Shown: piece after piece, positions 27,523-37,599 of the stretch
Layout: the number at the start of each line of letters is the position of its first letter
How positions within the stretch are numbered: position 1 is the first letter of the stretch
Assembly (NCBI RefSeq): GCF_000426645.1
Contig: NZ_AUFT01000005.1
Location: 462,283-526,282 of the forward strand
Reading direction: 5' to 3'
DNA: 64,000 nucleotides
From: Nakamurella lactea DSM 19367
GTDB taxonomy: Bacteria > Actinomycetota > Actinomycetes > Mycobacteriales > Nakamurellaceae
Position numbers and translations under genes: made by a program
The notes under the pieces: model-generated
Database searches by the model: none
What the model was told of the DNA's origin: nothing
Seen by the model: only the letters and a program-made list of their open reading frames with translations

Positions 27523-27544
27523 TGCAGGACACTTGCAGGACACT
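27523..27544. repeat. 11-bp tandem direct repeat before deoR-like gene
   Basis: TGCAGGACACT is repeated head to tail (27523-27533, 27534-27544), with a partial third TTCAGGA. It lies in the divergent gap between the YcaQ gene and the DeoR-type regulator, in the position expected for an operator of the latter. Confidence 0.4.
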
Positions 27545-27619
27545 TCAGGAACCGATCGCGGGTGCCGGGCGATCCCGGGCGCACCCGATCGTCAGAGCCG
27601 CTGCGACGAGGGAGACTCG

Positions 27620-28414
27620 ATGAGCCCGCACGACAGGTGGACGGCGCTGCTGGACATTCTCGGCCGGGACGGTCGGCTGGAGGTCGGGGACGCTGCCGAC
27701 GAGCTCGGGGTGTCCGCCGCCACCATCCGGCGCGACCTGGATCATCTGGCCGGTCAGCAGCTGTTGACCCGCACCCGCGGCGGCGCCGCACCCGCCAGCG
27801 TCGCCTACGACCTGCCGCTGCGCTACAAGAGCGGCCGCAACATGGACCAGAAGAGCCGGATCGGTGCGGCCGCCGCCGCGCTGATCACGCCGGGCTCGGT
27901 GGTCGCCATGAACGGTGGCACCACCACCTCGGAGGTGGCGAGGGCGCTGGTCACCGTCCCCAGCCAGCCGGCCGCCGATTCCGACGGCGCCGGTCAGGAC
28001 TTCACGGTGGTCACCAATGCGCTGAACATCGCCAACGACCTCGCCGTCCGCCGGAACATCAAATTGGTCGTCACCGGCGGCGTTGCCCGGCCCAGCTCGT
28101 ACGAGTTGATCGGACCGTTGGCCGAACCCGGCCTGTCCAAGCTGCACCTCGACTACGTGGTGCTGGGGGTCGACGGGCTCGACCTCGAGGTGGGCGCCAC
28201 CGCGCACCACGAGGGCGAGGCTGCGGTGAACGGGATGATGGTCGCCCAGGCGTCGACGGTGGTGGTGGTCGCCGACGGCAGCAAACTCGGCAGGCGTTCG
28301 TTCGCCCGGATCTGCGGAGTGGCCGAGGTCGACATCCTGGTGACCGATTCGGCAGCCGACCCGGACGCCGTTGCGGCGTTCGCCGAGGCCGGCGTGCGGG
28401 TGATCCAGGCCTGA
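27620..28414 (+). CDS. DeoR family transcriptional regulator
   Basis: 264 residues: N-terminal winged helix (LEVGDAADELGVSAATIRRDLDHL, residues ~20-45, the DeoR signature) and a C-terminal sugar-phosphate sensor domain of the ribose-5-P isomerase-like fold (MNGGTTTSEVARAL, then VTNALNIANDLA). ATG at 27620 follows GAGGGAG. DeoR regulators usually sit beside a sugar transport/catabolic operon; none is adjacent, so its target cannot be named. Confidence 0.9.
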   Translation: MSPHDRWTALLDILGRDGRLEVGDAADELGVSAATIRRDLDHLAGQQLLTRTRGGAAPASVAYDLPLRYKSGRNMDQKSRIGAAAAALITPGSVVAMNGGTTTSEVARALVTVPSQPAADSDGAGQDFTVVTNALNIANDLAVRRNIKLVVTGGVARPSSYELIGPLAEPGLSKLHLDYVVLGVDGLDLEVGATAHHEGEAAVNGMMVAQASTVVVVADGSKLGRRSFARICGVAEVDILVTDSAADPDAVAAFAEAGVRVIQA

Positions 28415-28456
28415 GCCGGTGCGGCCCGATGCGCTCCGAAGATCCCGTCGGGCCGA

Positions 28457-30653
<2,197 letters not shown>

Positions 30654-30663
30654 CAGTGGCAGA

Positions 30664-32907
30664 TCAGCTCTCGTCCGAGGCGCCGACGGCGGCGGTCTCC
30701 GGCGCGCCGTTCGACCGATCGGCCGCGCTCGCAGCGCCTTCCTCGGCGACCGGGATCAGCGAGATCTTGCCGCGGGCGTCGATCTCGGCGATCTCGACCT
30801 GCAGCTTGTCGCCGACGTTCACCACGTCCTCGACCTGCTTGATCCGCTTGCCCTGGCCCAGCTTGCTGATGTGCACCAGACCGTCGCGACCGGGCAGCAA
30901 CGACACGAACGCACCGAACGCGGTGGTCTTGACGACGGTGCCGAGGAACCGCTCGCCCACCTTGGGCAGCTGCGGGTTCGCGATGGCGTTGATCTTGTCG
31001 ATCGCCGCCTGCGCCTTCTCGCCGTCGCTGGCCGAGACGTAGATGGTGCCGTCGTCCTCGATGGCGATCTCCGCACCGGTCTCCTCCGTGATCGAGTTGA
31101 TCATCTTGCCCTTCGGCCCGATCACCTCGCCGATCTTGTCGACCGGGACCTTCACCGTGGTGATCCGCGGCGCGTACTGGCTCATCTCGTCCGGGGCGTC
31201 GATGGCCTCGTTCATCACCTCGAGGATCGTCAGCCGGGCCTCGCGTGCCTGGGTGAGAGCCCCGGCCAGGACCTCGGACGGGATGCCGTCCAGCTTGGTG
31301 TCCAGCTGCAGGGCGGTGACGAAGTCCTTGGTGCCGGCGACCTTGAAGTCCATGTCGCCGAAGGCGTCCTCGGCGCCGAGGATGTCGGTCAGTGCGACGT
31401 ACTGGGTCTTGCCGTCAACCTCATCGGAAACCAGACCCATCGCGATGCCGGCCACCGGCGCCTTCAGCGGCACGCCGGCGTTCAGCAGCGACATGGTGGA
31501 CGCGCAGACCGAACCCATCGAGGTGGAACCGTTGGAGCTCAACGCTTCCGACACCTGGCGGATCGCGTACGGGAACTCCTCGCGGGTCGGCAGCACCGGG
31601 ACGAGGGCCCGCTCGGCCAGCCGGCCGTGGCCGATCTCGCGACGCTTGGGCGAACCGACCCGGCCGGTCTCACCGGTCGAGTACGGCGGGAAGTTGTAGT
31701 TGTGCATGTAGCGCTTGCGGGTCTCCGGCGCCAGCGTGTCCAGCTGCTGCTCCATCCGCAGCATGTTCAGCGTGGTGACGCCCAGGATCTGGGTCTCGCC
31801 GCGCTCGAACAGGGCACTGCCGTGCACCCGCGGGAGGTACTCGACCTCGGCCGAGAGCGGGCGGATGTCGGCCAGTCCGCGGCCGTCGATCCGGATCTTG
31901 TCGGTCAGGATGCTCTGCCGGACGGCCTTTTTGGTGACGGCCTTCAGGGCGCCGCTGATCTCGCCGGTGCGATCGGCGAACTTCTCGCTGAGCGCCTCCA
32001 GCACCTCGTCGGAGATCTCGACGGTGCGCTGCTCGCGCTCGCTCTTGTCGGCGATCTTCATCGCCTTCGACAGCTTGTCGCCCACCGCCTCGGACACCGC
32101 GGCGAACACGTCGTCCTGGTAGGCCGGGAAGGTCGGGAACTCGACCGTCGCCTTGCTGGACTGCGCGGCCAGCTCGTTCTGCGCCTCACACAGCTGCCGC
32201 AGGAACGGCTTGGCGGCCTCGAGGCCCTGAGCGACGACCTCCTCGGTCGGCGCGGTGGCACCGCCGGCAACCAGCTCGATCGTCTTCGGGGTGGCCTCGG
32301 CCTCGACCATCATGATGGCGACGTCGTCACCAACAATGCGACCCGCGACGACCATGTCGAAGACGGCCTTCTCCAGCTGCTCGACGGTCGGGAACGCGAC
32401 CCACTGGCCCTCGATCAGGGCCACCCGGGTGCCGGCGATCGGGCCGGAGAACGGCAGCCCGGAGATCTGCGTTGAGGCGCTGGCGGCGTTGATGGCCAGC
32501 ACGTCGTAGATGTCGTTCGGGTTGAGCGACAGCACGGTGATGACGACCTGGACCTCGTTGCGCAGCCCGTTGGTGAACGAGGGGCGCAGCGGACGGTCGA
32601 TCAGCCGACAGGTGAGGATGGCGTCGTCGCTGGGGCGTCCCTCGCGGCGGAAGAACGAGCCGGGGATGCGCCCGGCGGCGTACATCCGCTCCTCGACGTC
32701 GACGGTGAGTGGGAAGAAGTCGAAGTGCTCCTTCGGGTGCTTGCCGGCCGAGGTGGCCGACAGCAGGACGGTCTCTTCGTCCAGGTAGGCCATCACAGCG
32801 CCGGCGGCCTGCTGGGCCAGCCGACCTGTTTCGAAGCGGATGGTGCGGGTGCCAAATTTGCCGTTGTCCAGGACAGTGGTGGCGCTCTTGGCGGTGGGGT
32901 CGGACAT
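30664..32907 (-). CDS. pnp: Polyribonucleotide nucleotidyltransferase
   Basis: Phosphorolytic 3'-5' exoribonuclease of RNA decay. 747 residues: two RNase PH domains (the second with [20 protein letters not shown]), then KH ([20 protein letters not shown]) and S1 ([15 protein letters not shown]) domains. ATG at 32907 has a strong AAGGAG. It is downstream of rpsO with a 301-base gap; rpsO-pnp order is conserved in bacteria. Confidence 0.98.
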   Translation of the reverse strand: MSDPTAKSATTVLDNGKFGTRTIRFETGRLAQQAAGAVMAYLDEETVLLSATSAGKHPKEHFDFFPLTVDVEERMYAAGRIPGSFFRREGRPSDDAILTCRLIDRPLRPSFTNGLRNEVQVVITVLSLNPNDIYDVLAINAASASTQISGLPFSGPIAGTRVALIEGQWVAFPTVEQLEKAVFDMVVAGRIVGDDVAIMMVEAEATPKTIELVAGGATAPTEEVVAQGLEAAKPFLRQLCEAQNELAAQSSKATVEFPTFPAYQDDVFAAVSEAVGDKLSKAMKIADKSEREQRTVEISDEVLEALSEKFADRTGEISGALKAVTKKAVRQSILTDKIRIDGRGLADIRPLSAEVEYLPRVHGSALFERGETQILGVTTLNMLRMEQQLDTLAPETRKRYMHNYNFPPYSTGETGRVGSPKRREIGHGRLAERALVPVLPTREEFPYAIRQVSEALSSNGSTSMGSVCASTMSLLNAGVPLKAPVAGIAMGLVSDEVDGKTQYVALTDILGAEDAFGDMDFKVAGTKDFVTALQLDTKLDGIPSEVLAGALTQAREARLTILEVMNEAIDAPDEMSQYAPRITTVKVPVDKIGEVIGPKGKMINSITEETGAEIAIEDDGTIYVSASDGEKAQAAIDKINAIANPQLPKVGERFLGTVVKTTAFGAFVSLLPGRDGLVHISKLGQGKRIKQVEDVVNVGDKLQVEIAEIDARGKISLIPVAEEGAASAADRSNGAPETAAVGASDES

Positions 32908-33091
32908 GTTTCTCCTTGTACGGAAGATGCCATGCCGTTGCTGCGCCCGGTTTCTCAGCAATTCTGGGATGCCGGCCTTCGATCGAAGCCGCCGGACGAC
33001 TTGTTCCGGCTGGCCACTACCGAGGACCGGCCCTGACCGCGCTCTGGTGGCGATCTCGGGCGTGCAACTGGCCGTGGCGGTGGATTTCTGT

Positions 33092-33130
33092 ATTCAGTTG
33101 TCGGATTCGATTGTGGGATTCAGTTGTCGG
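33092..33130. repeat. Three tandem 13-bp repeats between rpsO and pnp
   Basis: ATTCAGTTGTCGG (33092-33104), a diverged copy ATTCGATTGTGGG (33105-33117), and ATTCAGTTGTCGG again (33118-33130). They are clearly AT-richer than their surroundings and lie inside the pnp leader or promoter region (transcription runs leftward). The rest of the 301-base gap 32908-33208 holds the hairpin at 33170-33202 and no gene. Confidence 0.6.
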
Positions 33131-33169
33131 CGGGGATCGCCTCCATGCGGGAACGAACCCCGGATGCAG

Positions 33170-33202
33170 CTCGCCGGGAGGCCCTGGGGCGCTCCCGGCG
33201 AG
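33170..33202 (-). terminator. Hairpin after rpsO
   Basis: CTCGCCGGGAG (33170-33180) pairs with CTCCCGGCGAG (33192-33202), 11 bp, loop of 11, starting 6 bases after the rpsO stop. No T-run. Plausible partial terminator or RNase processing site between rpsO and pnp. Confidence 0.6.
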
Positions 33203-33208
33203 AGGAAA

Positions 33209-33478
33209 CTATCGGCGCAGTCCGAGTCGCTCGATGAGCGACCGGTAGCGGGCAATGTCGACGTTCTGCAGATAACGCAGCAACCGGCGGCGACGTCCGA
33301 CCAGACCCATCAGACCGCGGCGGGTGTGGTGATCGTGCTTGTGCTGCTTGAGGTGCTCGGTCAGGTCCGCGATCCGCTTGCTGAGCATCGCGACCTGGGC
33401 CTCTGCCGAACCGGTGTCGGTCTCGTGCAGGCCGTACTCGGCAAGAATTTCCTTCTTCTGGTCGGCGGTCAACGCCAC
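33209..33478 (-). CDS. rpsO: 30S ribosomal protein S15
   Basis: 89 residues, the exact family length, with [22 protein letters not shown], the 16S rRNA-binding segment. GTG start at 33478 has AAGGAG 6 bases before it. A hairpin follows the stop. Confidence 0.97.
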   Translation of the reverse strand: MALTADQKKEILAEYGLHETDTGSAEAQVAMLSKRIADLTEHLKQHKHDHHTRRGLMGLVGRRRRLLRYLQNVDIARYRSLIERLGLRR

Positions 33479-33649
33479 AGTGGTGCTCCTTGTATTCCGT
33501 ACCGTGTTCGGTGCCCGGGCCGCTCGTGTCGTACGTGCGTGTGCCGGCGGGCTGACAGATTGTCCGGCGCCTCCACCACGGACTGCAGCGGCACCGCCAC
33601 CAACTTTACCAGCAGGTGGGACTCCCACCGAATCGCTGCTTGGCCCCGG

Positions 33650-33716
33650 CAGGTAGCGGAACACTGGCCAGGTAGCGGAAGTCTCACCGCGTGTCGTTTC
33701 AACATTGCGCTACCTG
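33650..33716. repeat. AGGTAGCG palindromic repeat, copy 1
   Basis: A short arm CAGGTAGCGGAAC at 33650 is followed by a 48-bp core (33669-33716) beginning CAGGTAGCG and ending CGCTACCTG, a perfect 9-bp terminal inverted repeat. The core interior contains CGTGTCGTTTCAACATTG, shared with copies 2 and 3. It lies in the 328-base gap 33479-33806 between rpsO and the AbiEi-like gene; apart from copies 1 and 2 no gene is seen there. Confidence 0.75.
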
Positions 33717-33733
33717 CCAGGGGGTGCTGCTCG

Positions 33734-33799
33734 GAGGTAGCGGAACGTTCAGCAGGTAGCGGGATCTTCACGCGTGTCGTTTCAACATTGCGCTACCTG
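33734..33799. repeat. AGGTAGCG palindromic repeat, copy 2
   Basis: Same structure and orientation as copy 1: short arm GAGGTAGCGGAAC at 33734, then a 47-bp core 33753-33799 with the 9-bp inverted repeat CAGGTAGCG / CGCTACCTG. The core ends 7 bases beyond the stop of the AbiEi-like gene, so transcripts of that gene would run into a hairpin. Confidence 0.75.
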
Positions 33800-33806
33800 G
33801 TCGGCG

Positions 33807-34787
33807 TCAAGCGACTTGTCGGCCGAGCAACAGCCGCGGGGCTGACGGCACCCAGTCCGGGAATCCGGATCTGGCGAACGCGGCCACGAACCGCTGCATG
33901 ATCGAACCCGGATTCGGCAGGTCTCGGCCGGTCCAGCGAACCACCTGACGGCCGGTGTCGCGGATCCGGTCCTCCCGGATCTTCTCCTCGATCACCGCGT
34001 CTGCAGGCGACTGCCCTGGTCGAAGCAGGGTCGAGTACTTGCCGAACCCGTCGAACTCGCCGACCGTGCGGAACTCGGGCAGATCGAAATCGACCCTGCC
34101 GATGAACAGCCCGTTCCGGTCATGCAGCCGTACCTGCAACTCCGGCTTTGGCAGGCCGTGGACGGCAAAGAGCACCCGTGATCGGGACTCGCCGACACTC
34201 TCGCTCCGGCAGTCGGCGAACTCGATCACCCTGGCTGCGGCGCGGGCCGATCCCCGACTGCGGGCGATCTCCAGAACGGCCGCGAGCTCGTCCGGTGTGG
34301 TGAGCTCGGCCGCCAGCGCACCGTCGGCCACCACTACGGCCTGGGTGAACGGGGCGCTGCGGGCCAGGTCGAGGACGGTGCGGGCAGCGGAGGTGACGGC
34401 GATCCCGTCGACCATGGTGATCTCGGCATCCGTCAGCTTGGCCCGGTGCGGATGGACGCATCCGGTGCCGTTGACGCCGGCCCGACCGGGCCGGGTGATG
34501 TGGACACGGTCCAGTCCGAGGCCCCAAACCGGAAGTCCGTGCAGCACCGCCGCCGAAACGTGACTGACCACAGCATCGCTCCGAGACCGCAACCGGGCGA
34601 CGGTTCCCTCGACGAGCCAACGGTGACGCTGCTCTGGGAAGACCTTGACGCCCGTCGGTATGTACACCCCCTGGCGCAGCAGCTGCCAGTCGCCAGTGGC
34701 CTTCATCCGGCCGATGTCGTAGTCGGTCCAGCCCTGCTCGTACACCAACCCGTGGCGCAGCAGCGGCAGTTGGTACTCGGTCGTCAT
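33807..34787 (-). CDS. AbiEi/DUF559-like protein, orphan
   Basis: 326 residues. The N-terminal ~90 residues resemble the winged-helix AbiEi-type antitoxin domain (YDIGRMKATGDWQLLRQGVY, then SHVSAAVLHGLPVWGL). The C-terminal 110 residues look like a Vsr/DUF559 restriction-endonuclease fold: VDFDLPEFRTVGEFDG, K in EEKIREDRIRDTG, then VVRWTGRDL. No AbiEii nucleotidyltransferase toxin is next to it. Both sides are lined by the AGGTAGCG repeats. ATG at 34787 has no clear Shine-Dalgarno site. Role unproven; such genes are multicopy in many actinobacteria. Confidence 0.78.
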   Translation of the reverse strand: MTTEYQLPLLRHGLVYEQGWTDYDIGRMKATGDWQLLRQGVYIPTGVKVFPEQRHRWLVEGTVARLRSRSDAVVSHVSAAVLHGLPVWGLGLDRVHITRPGRAGVNGTGCVHPHRAKLTDAEITMVDGIAVTSAARTVLDLARSAPFTQAVVVADGALAAELTTPDELAAVLEIARSRGSARAAARVIEFADCRSESVGESRSRVLFAVHGLPKPELQVRLHDRNGLFIGRVDFDLPEFRTVGEFDGFGKYSTLLRPGQSPADAVIEEKIREDRIRDTGRQVVRWTGRDLPNPGSIMQRFVAAFARSGFPDWVPSAPRLLLGRQVA

Positions 34788-34911
34788 ACCGACAAATCAA
34801 TCAACGATCCGTGGCCGCCTGCGCGTGGCTTCGTCGCAGTGTGGACGGTTCGGTGCGGGTGGACAACCGCGCGCCGCAAGGACGTGCTGGGCTGCCTGAT
34901 CAGGCCTCAAG

Positions 34912-34977
34912 GACGTAGCGCAATGTTGAAACGACGCGCCGTGAAGATTCCGCTACCCGCTGAGCATTCCGCTACCT
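34912..34977. repeat. AGGTAGCG palindromic repeat, copy 3 (inverted)
   Basis: Reverse-complement orientation relative to copies 1 and 2: GACGTAGCG at 34912, then CAATGTTGAAACGACGCG, CCGCTACCCG in the middle and CCGCTACCT to 34977. Nearly every base of copy 1 can be aligned. It lies in the 217-base divergent gap between the AbiEi-like gene and the DUF3054 gene, 27 bases before the latter's start. Confidence 0.75.
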
Positions 34978-35004
34978 ACGTGCCGGGCGGGTACAAACGG
35001 AGGC

Positions 35005-35427
35005 GTGAGATCAACGACGCGGGTGCCGGCGCGAGGACGAGAAGTCACGATCGCACTGGCCATCGACCTGATTGCGGTCTGCGCCTTCGTGCTGATCGGC
35101 CGACGGAGCCACGACGAGAACGGGACCGTCAGCGGGTTCTTCGGGACGGCGTGGCCGTTCCTGGCCGCGCTCGTCGTCGGCTGGCTGCTCGCCCGAGTCT
35201 GGCTTCGACCGACCGAGGTCTGGCCCACCGGGGTGATCGTCTGGCTGGTCACGGTGATCGGCGGGCTCGGCCTGCGCGGCGTCATTGGCGGTGGGCTGGC
35301 GTGGACCTTCTTGCTGGTCACGGCCGTGGTGCTGGCGTTGTTCCTGCTGGGCTGGCGAGCGGTCGCGCACTGGGCCGCGCGACGTCACACCAAGGACGTA
35401 GCGCAAAACTCGACGACACGCCGCTGA
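35005..35427 (+). CDS. DUF3054 membrane protein
   Basis: 140 residues with four predicted membrane segments: about 15-31, 44-66, 72-94 and 98-118 (IALAIDLIAVCAFVLIG first, WTFLLVTAVVLALFLLGW last). Conserved short loop WLRPTEVWPTGV. Function unknown. GTG at 35005 lies only one base after GGAGG, so the true start may differ. The last ~11 codons and the stop are inside repeat copy 4, so the C-terminus HTKDVAQNSTTRR is encoded by the repeat. Confidence 0.75.
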   Translation: MRSTTRVPARGREVTIALAIDLIAVCAFVLIGRRSHDENGTVSGFFGTAWPFLAALVVGWLLARVWLRPTEVWPTGVIVWLVTVIGGLGLRGVIGGGLAWTFLLVTAVVLALFLLGWRAVAHWAARRHTKDVAQNSTTRR

Positions 35428-35460
35428 GTGTTCCGCTACTTCGCCAGAGTTCCGCTACCT
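35395..35460. repeat. AGGTAGCG palindromic repeat, copy 4
   Basis: GACGTAGCGCAAAACTCGAC at 35395 then GACACGCCGCTGAGTGTTCC, CGCTACTT and a final CCGCTACCT ending at 35460; same orientation as copy 3. More diverged than the others. It supplies the last codons and stop of the DUF3054 gene and sits in front of the convergent ribF 3' end. A further TTTCCGCTACGG follows at 35485. Confidence 0.65.
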
Positions 35461-35502
35461 CGGCAGGGCAGCTAGCTCGCCGCGTTTCCGCTACGGCCGG
35501 CA

Positions 35503-36465
35503 CTACTGCGGTTCGACCTGGCCGAGGATCTCCTTGGTCCGTTCCACGTCCACACCGATCTGCGCGATCAGCGCATCGATGTCGTCGAACTTCTCCATGC
35601 CGCGCAGCCGCTCCACGAAGTCCAACGCGACCCGGCGGCCGTAGAAGTTGCCGCCGCCGTCGAGCACGAAGGCTTCGACGGTATGGGTGGTTCCGGAGAA
35701 CGTCGGGTTGGTGCCGATAGAGATGGCCGCCGGTGAACGCCGCTCCCCCAACAGGAACCAGCCGGCGTAGATCCCGTCGGCCGGGATGGCGCCGTGGTCG
35801 GTCACGTCCAGGTTGGCCGTCGGATAGCCCAGTGCGCTGCCGCCGCGGCCCTCGCCGTGCACCACCACACCCTCCAGTCGATGCGGCCGGCCGAGGGCGG
35901 CGGCGGCGGCCCGCACGTCACCCGCGGCGACGCAGGACCGGACGTAGGTGGAGGTGACGGCGATGCCGTCACCGGATGACTCTCCGCCGACCCCGTCAAC
36001 GATGCCGATGCCCTCGGCGCTGAAACCGAATCGCGGGCCGAGTTCGGCCAGCAGCGACAGATCCCCGGCGCCGCGGTGCCCGAAGTGGAAGTTCTCCCCC
36101 ACCACGATCGCCGCCACGTGCAGCCGGTCGACCAGCAGATCGTGGACGAACACCTCGGCCTCGGTGGCCGCCATCGCCGGCGTGAACGGCAGCACCAGGA
36201 ACACGTCGACCCCGAGCTCGGCGACCAGCTCGGCCCGCCGGCGCAGACTGCTGAGCGCAGCCGGATGCGAGCCGGGCCGAACCACCTCGGACGGATGCGG
36301 GTCGAACGTCATCAGCACCGTCGGCAGGCCGAGTTCGCGGCCCTTGGCGACCGCGCGCTCGATCAACGCCTGGTGTCCGCGATGCACCCCGTCGAACACC
36401 CCGATGGTGAGCACGCAGCGCCCCCACCCCGCCGGAATCTGGTCGAACCCGCGCCACCGCTCCAT
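35503..36465 (-). CDS. ribF: Bifunctional riboflavin kinase/FAD synthetase
   Basis: Phosphorylates riboflavin to FMN and adenylylates FMN to FAD. 320 residues: N-terminal nucleotidyltransferase with GVFDGVHRGHQ (Rossmann-like HxGH) and TFDPHPSEV, C-terminal flavokinase with GYPTANLD. ATG at 36465 follows GGAGGAA; a TTG one codon upstream is an alternative. It follows truB with a 114-base gap. Confidence 0.95.
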   Translation of the reverse strand: MERWRGFDQIPAGWGRCVLTIGVFDGVHRGHQALIERAVAKGRELGLPTVLMTFDPHPSEVVRPGSHPAALSSLRRRAELVAELGVDVFLVLPFTPAMAATEAEVFVHDLLVDRLHVAAIVVGENFHFGHRGAGDLSLLAELGPRFGFSAEGIGIVDGVGGESSGDGIAVTSTYVRSCVAAGDVRAAAAALGRPHRLEGVVVHGEGRGGSALGYPTANLDVTDHGAIPADGIYAGWFLLGERRSPAAISIGTNPTFSGTTHTVEAFVLDGGGNFYGRRVALDFVERLRGMEKFDDIDALIAQIGVDVERTKEILGQVEPQ

Positions 36466-36579
36466 CAATTTCCTCCGCTTCGACTGCCGTTACACCGCCG
36501 TTCAGTGTGCCCGACGTCCGACAGCGTGCCTGTTGGAGTGGACCTGAGGTCAAGACGAATGAGCGATGTCACTCCCCCG

Positions 36580-37599
36580 TCAGCGGGCCTCGAAGACCAG
36601 CCGTGGCTTGGCCGACTCGCCGGATTCCGCCAGCAGCGCCAGCAGCCGGGTGCCGGTCGGGTCCAGGATCGCGTAGGTGCCCGGGATCCCAACGGCGGCA
36701 AGTGACCTCCCGAAGGACAGATCCCGTTGCTCGGACTCGGTCGCCGTCCGCACGTCGAAGGCGAGCCGGGCCGCGTCAGCCGCGGGAATGACGGCCTCCG
36801 CGACCAACCGCGTCAGCTCCTCCGGGACCGGCCCGGTGCCGCGAACCCCGGGCTGGTCAGGGCCGAAGACATCGACGGCACCGGCGATCTCGAACGGGCC
36901 GACCGTGGTGCGCCGCAAAGCCGTCAGGTGACCGCCCACGCCGAGCCCCGACCCGAGATCTCGCGCCAGCGCCCGGATGTAGGTGCCGGTGGTGCACTCG
37001 ACGAGCACGTCCAGGTCGATCGCCGGACGTCCGTCATCGGCGGCGGTCCGACGGAGAGGACCGAGCATCTCGAACCTGGACACCGTCACCGGTCGGGCCG
37101 CGAGCCGAACCTGCTCCCCCGCCCGCACCCGGTCGTAGGACCGCTTTCCGTCGACCTTGATCGCGGACACCGAACTCGGTACCTGCATCAGTTCACCGGT
37201 CAGCGCGGCGATGCCGGCGGCGATCGCGGCATCGGTGACCGCCGCGACGCTACTGGCCTCGGCCACCGGGACCACCTCACCCTCGGCGTCGTCGGTGGTG
37301 GTCGCCCAGCCAAGCCGGATGGTCGCCAGGTAGGTCTTGTCGGTCAGCGCCAAATGGCCGAGCAGCTTGGTGCTGCGATCCACCGCGATCACCAGCAACC
37401 CGGTCGCCATCGGATCCAGCGTGCCGGCGTGGCCGACCTTCCGGGTCCGCAGCACCCGCCGCACCCTGCCGACGACATCGTGCGAGGTACAGCCGGACGG
37501 CTTGTCCACCAACAACAATCCGCCGCCTGGCGGCAGCGCGACCGGCGGCTGCCGGGACAACCCCGCTACGCCTGGGGTCGGGGACTCGCTGGGCGTCAT
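36580..37599 (-). CDS. truB: tRNA pseudouridine-55 synthase
   Basis: Forms pseudouridine 55 in the T-loop of tRNA. 339 residues with the catalytic aspartate in GHAGTLDPMATGLL, plus VDKPSGCTSHDVV and the C-terminal domain. ATG at 37599 overlaps the stop of the transporter gene upstream (ATGA), so it is part of the long minus-strand translation-factor operon. Confidence 0.96.
   Translation of the reverse strand: MTPSESPTPGVAGLSRQPPVALPPGGGLLLVDKPSGCTSHDVVGRVRRVLRTRKVGHAGTLDPMATGLLVIAVDRSTKLLGHLALTDKTYLATIRLGWATTTDDAEGEVVPVAEASSVAAVTDAAIAAGIAALTGELMQVPSSVSAIKVDGKRSYDRVRAGEQVRLAARPVTVSRFEMLGPLRRTAADDGRPAIDLDVLVECTTGTYIRALARDLGSGLGVGGHLTALRRTTVGPFEIAGAVDVFGPDQPGVRGTGPVPEELTRLVAEAVIPAADAARLAFDVRTATESEQRDLSFGRSLAAVGIPGTYAILDPTGTRLLALLAESGESAKPRLVFEAR

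Noticed and set aside
33807..34787. Calling the AbiEi-like gene a complete AbiE type IV toxin-antitoxin system
   Set aside because: The neighbours are rpsO and DUF3054; no AbiEii nucleotidyltransferase is encoded.
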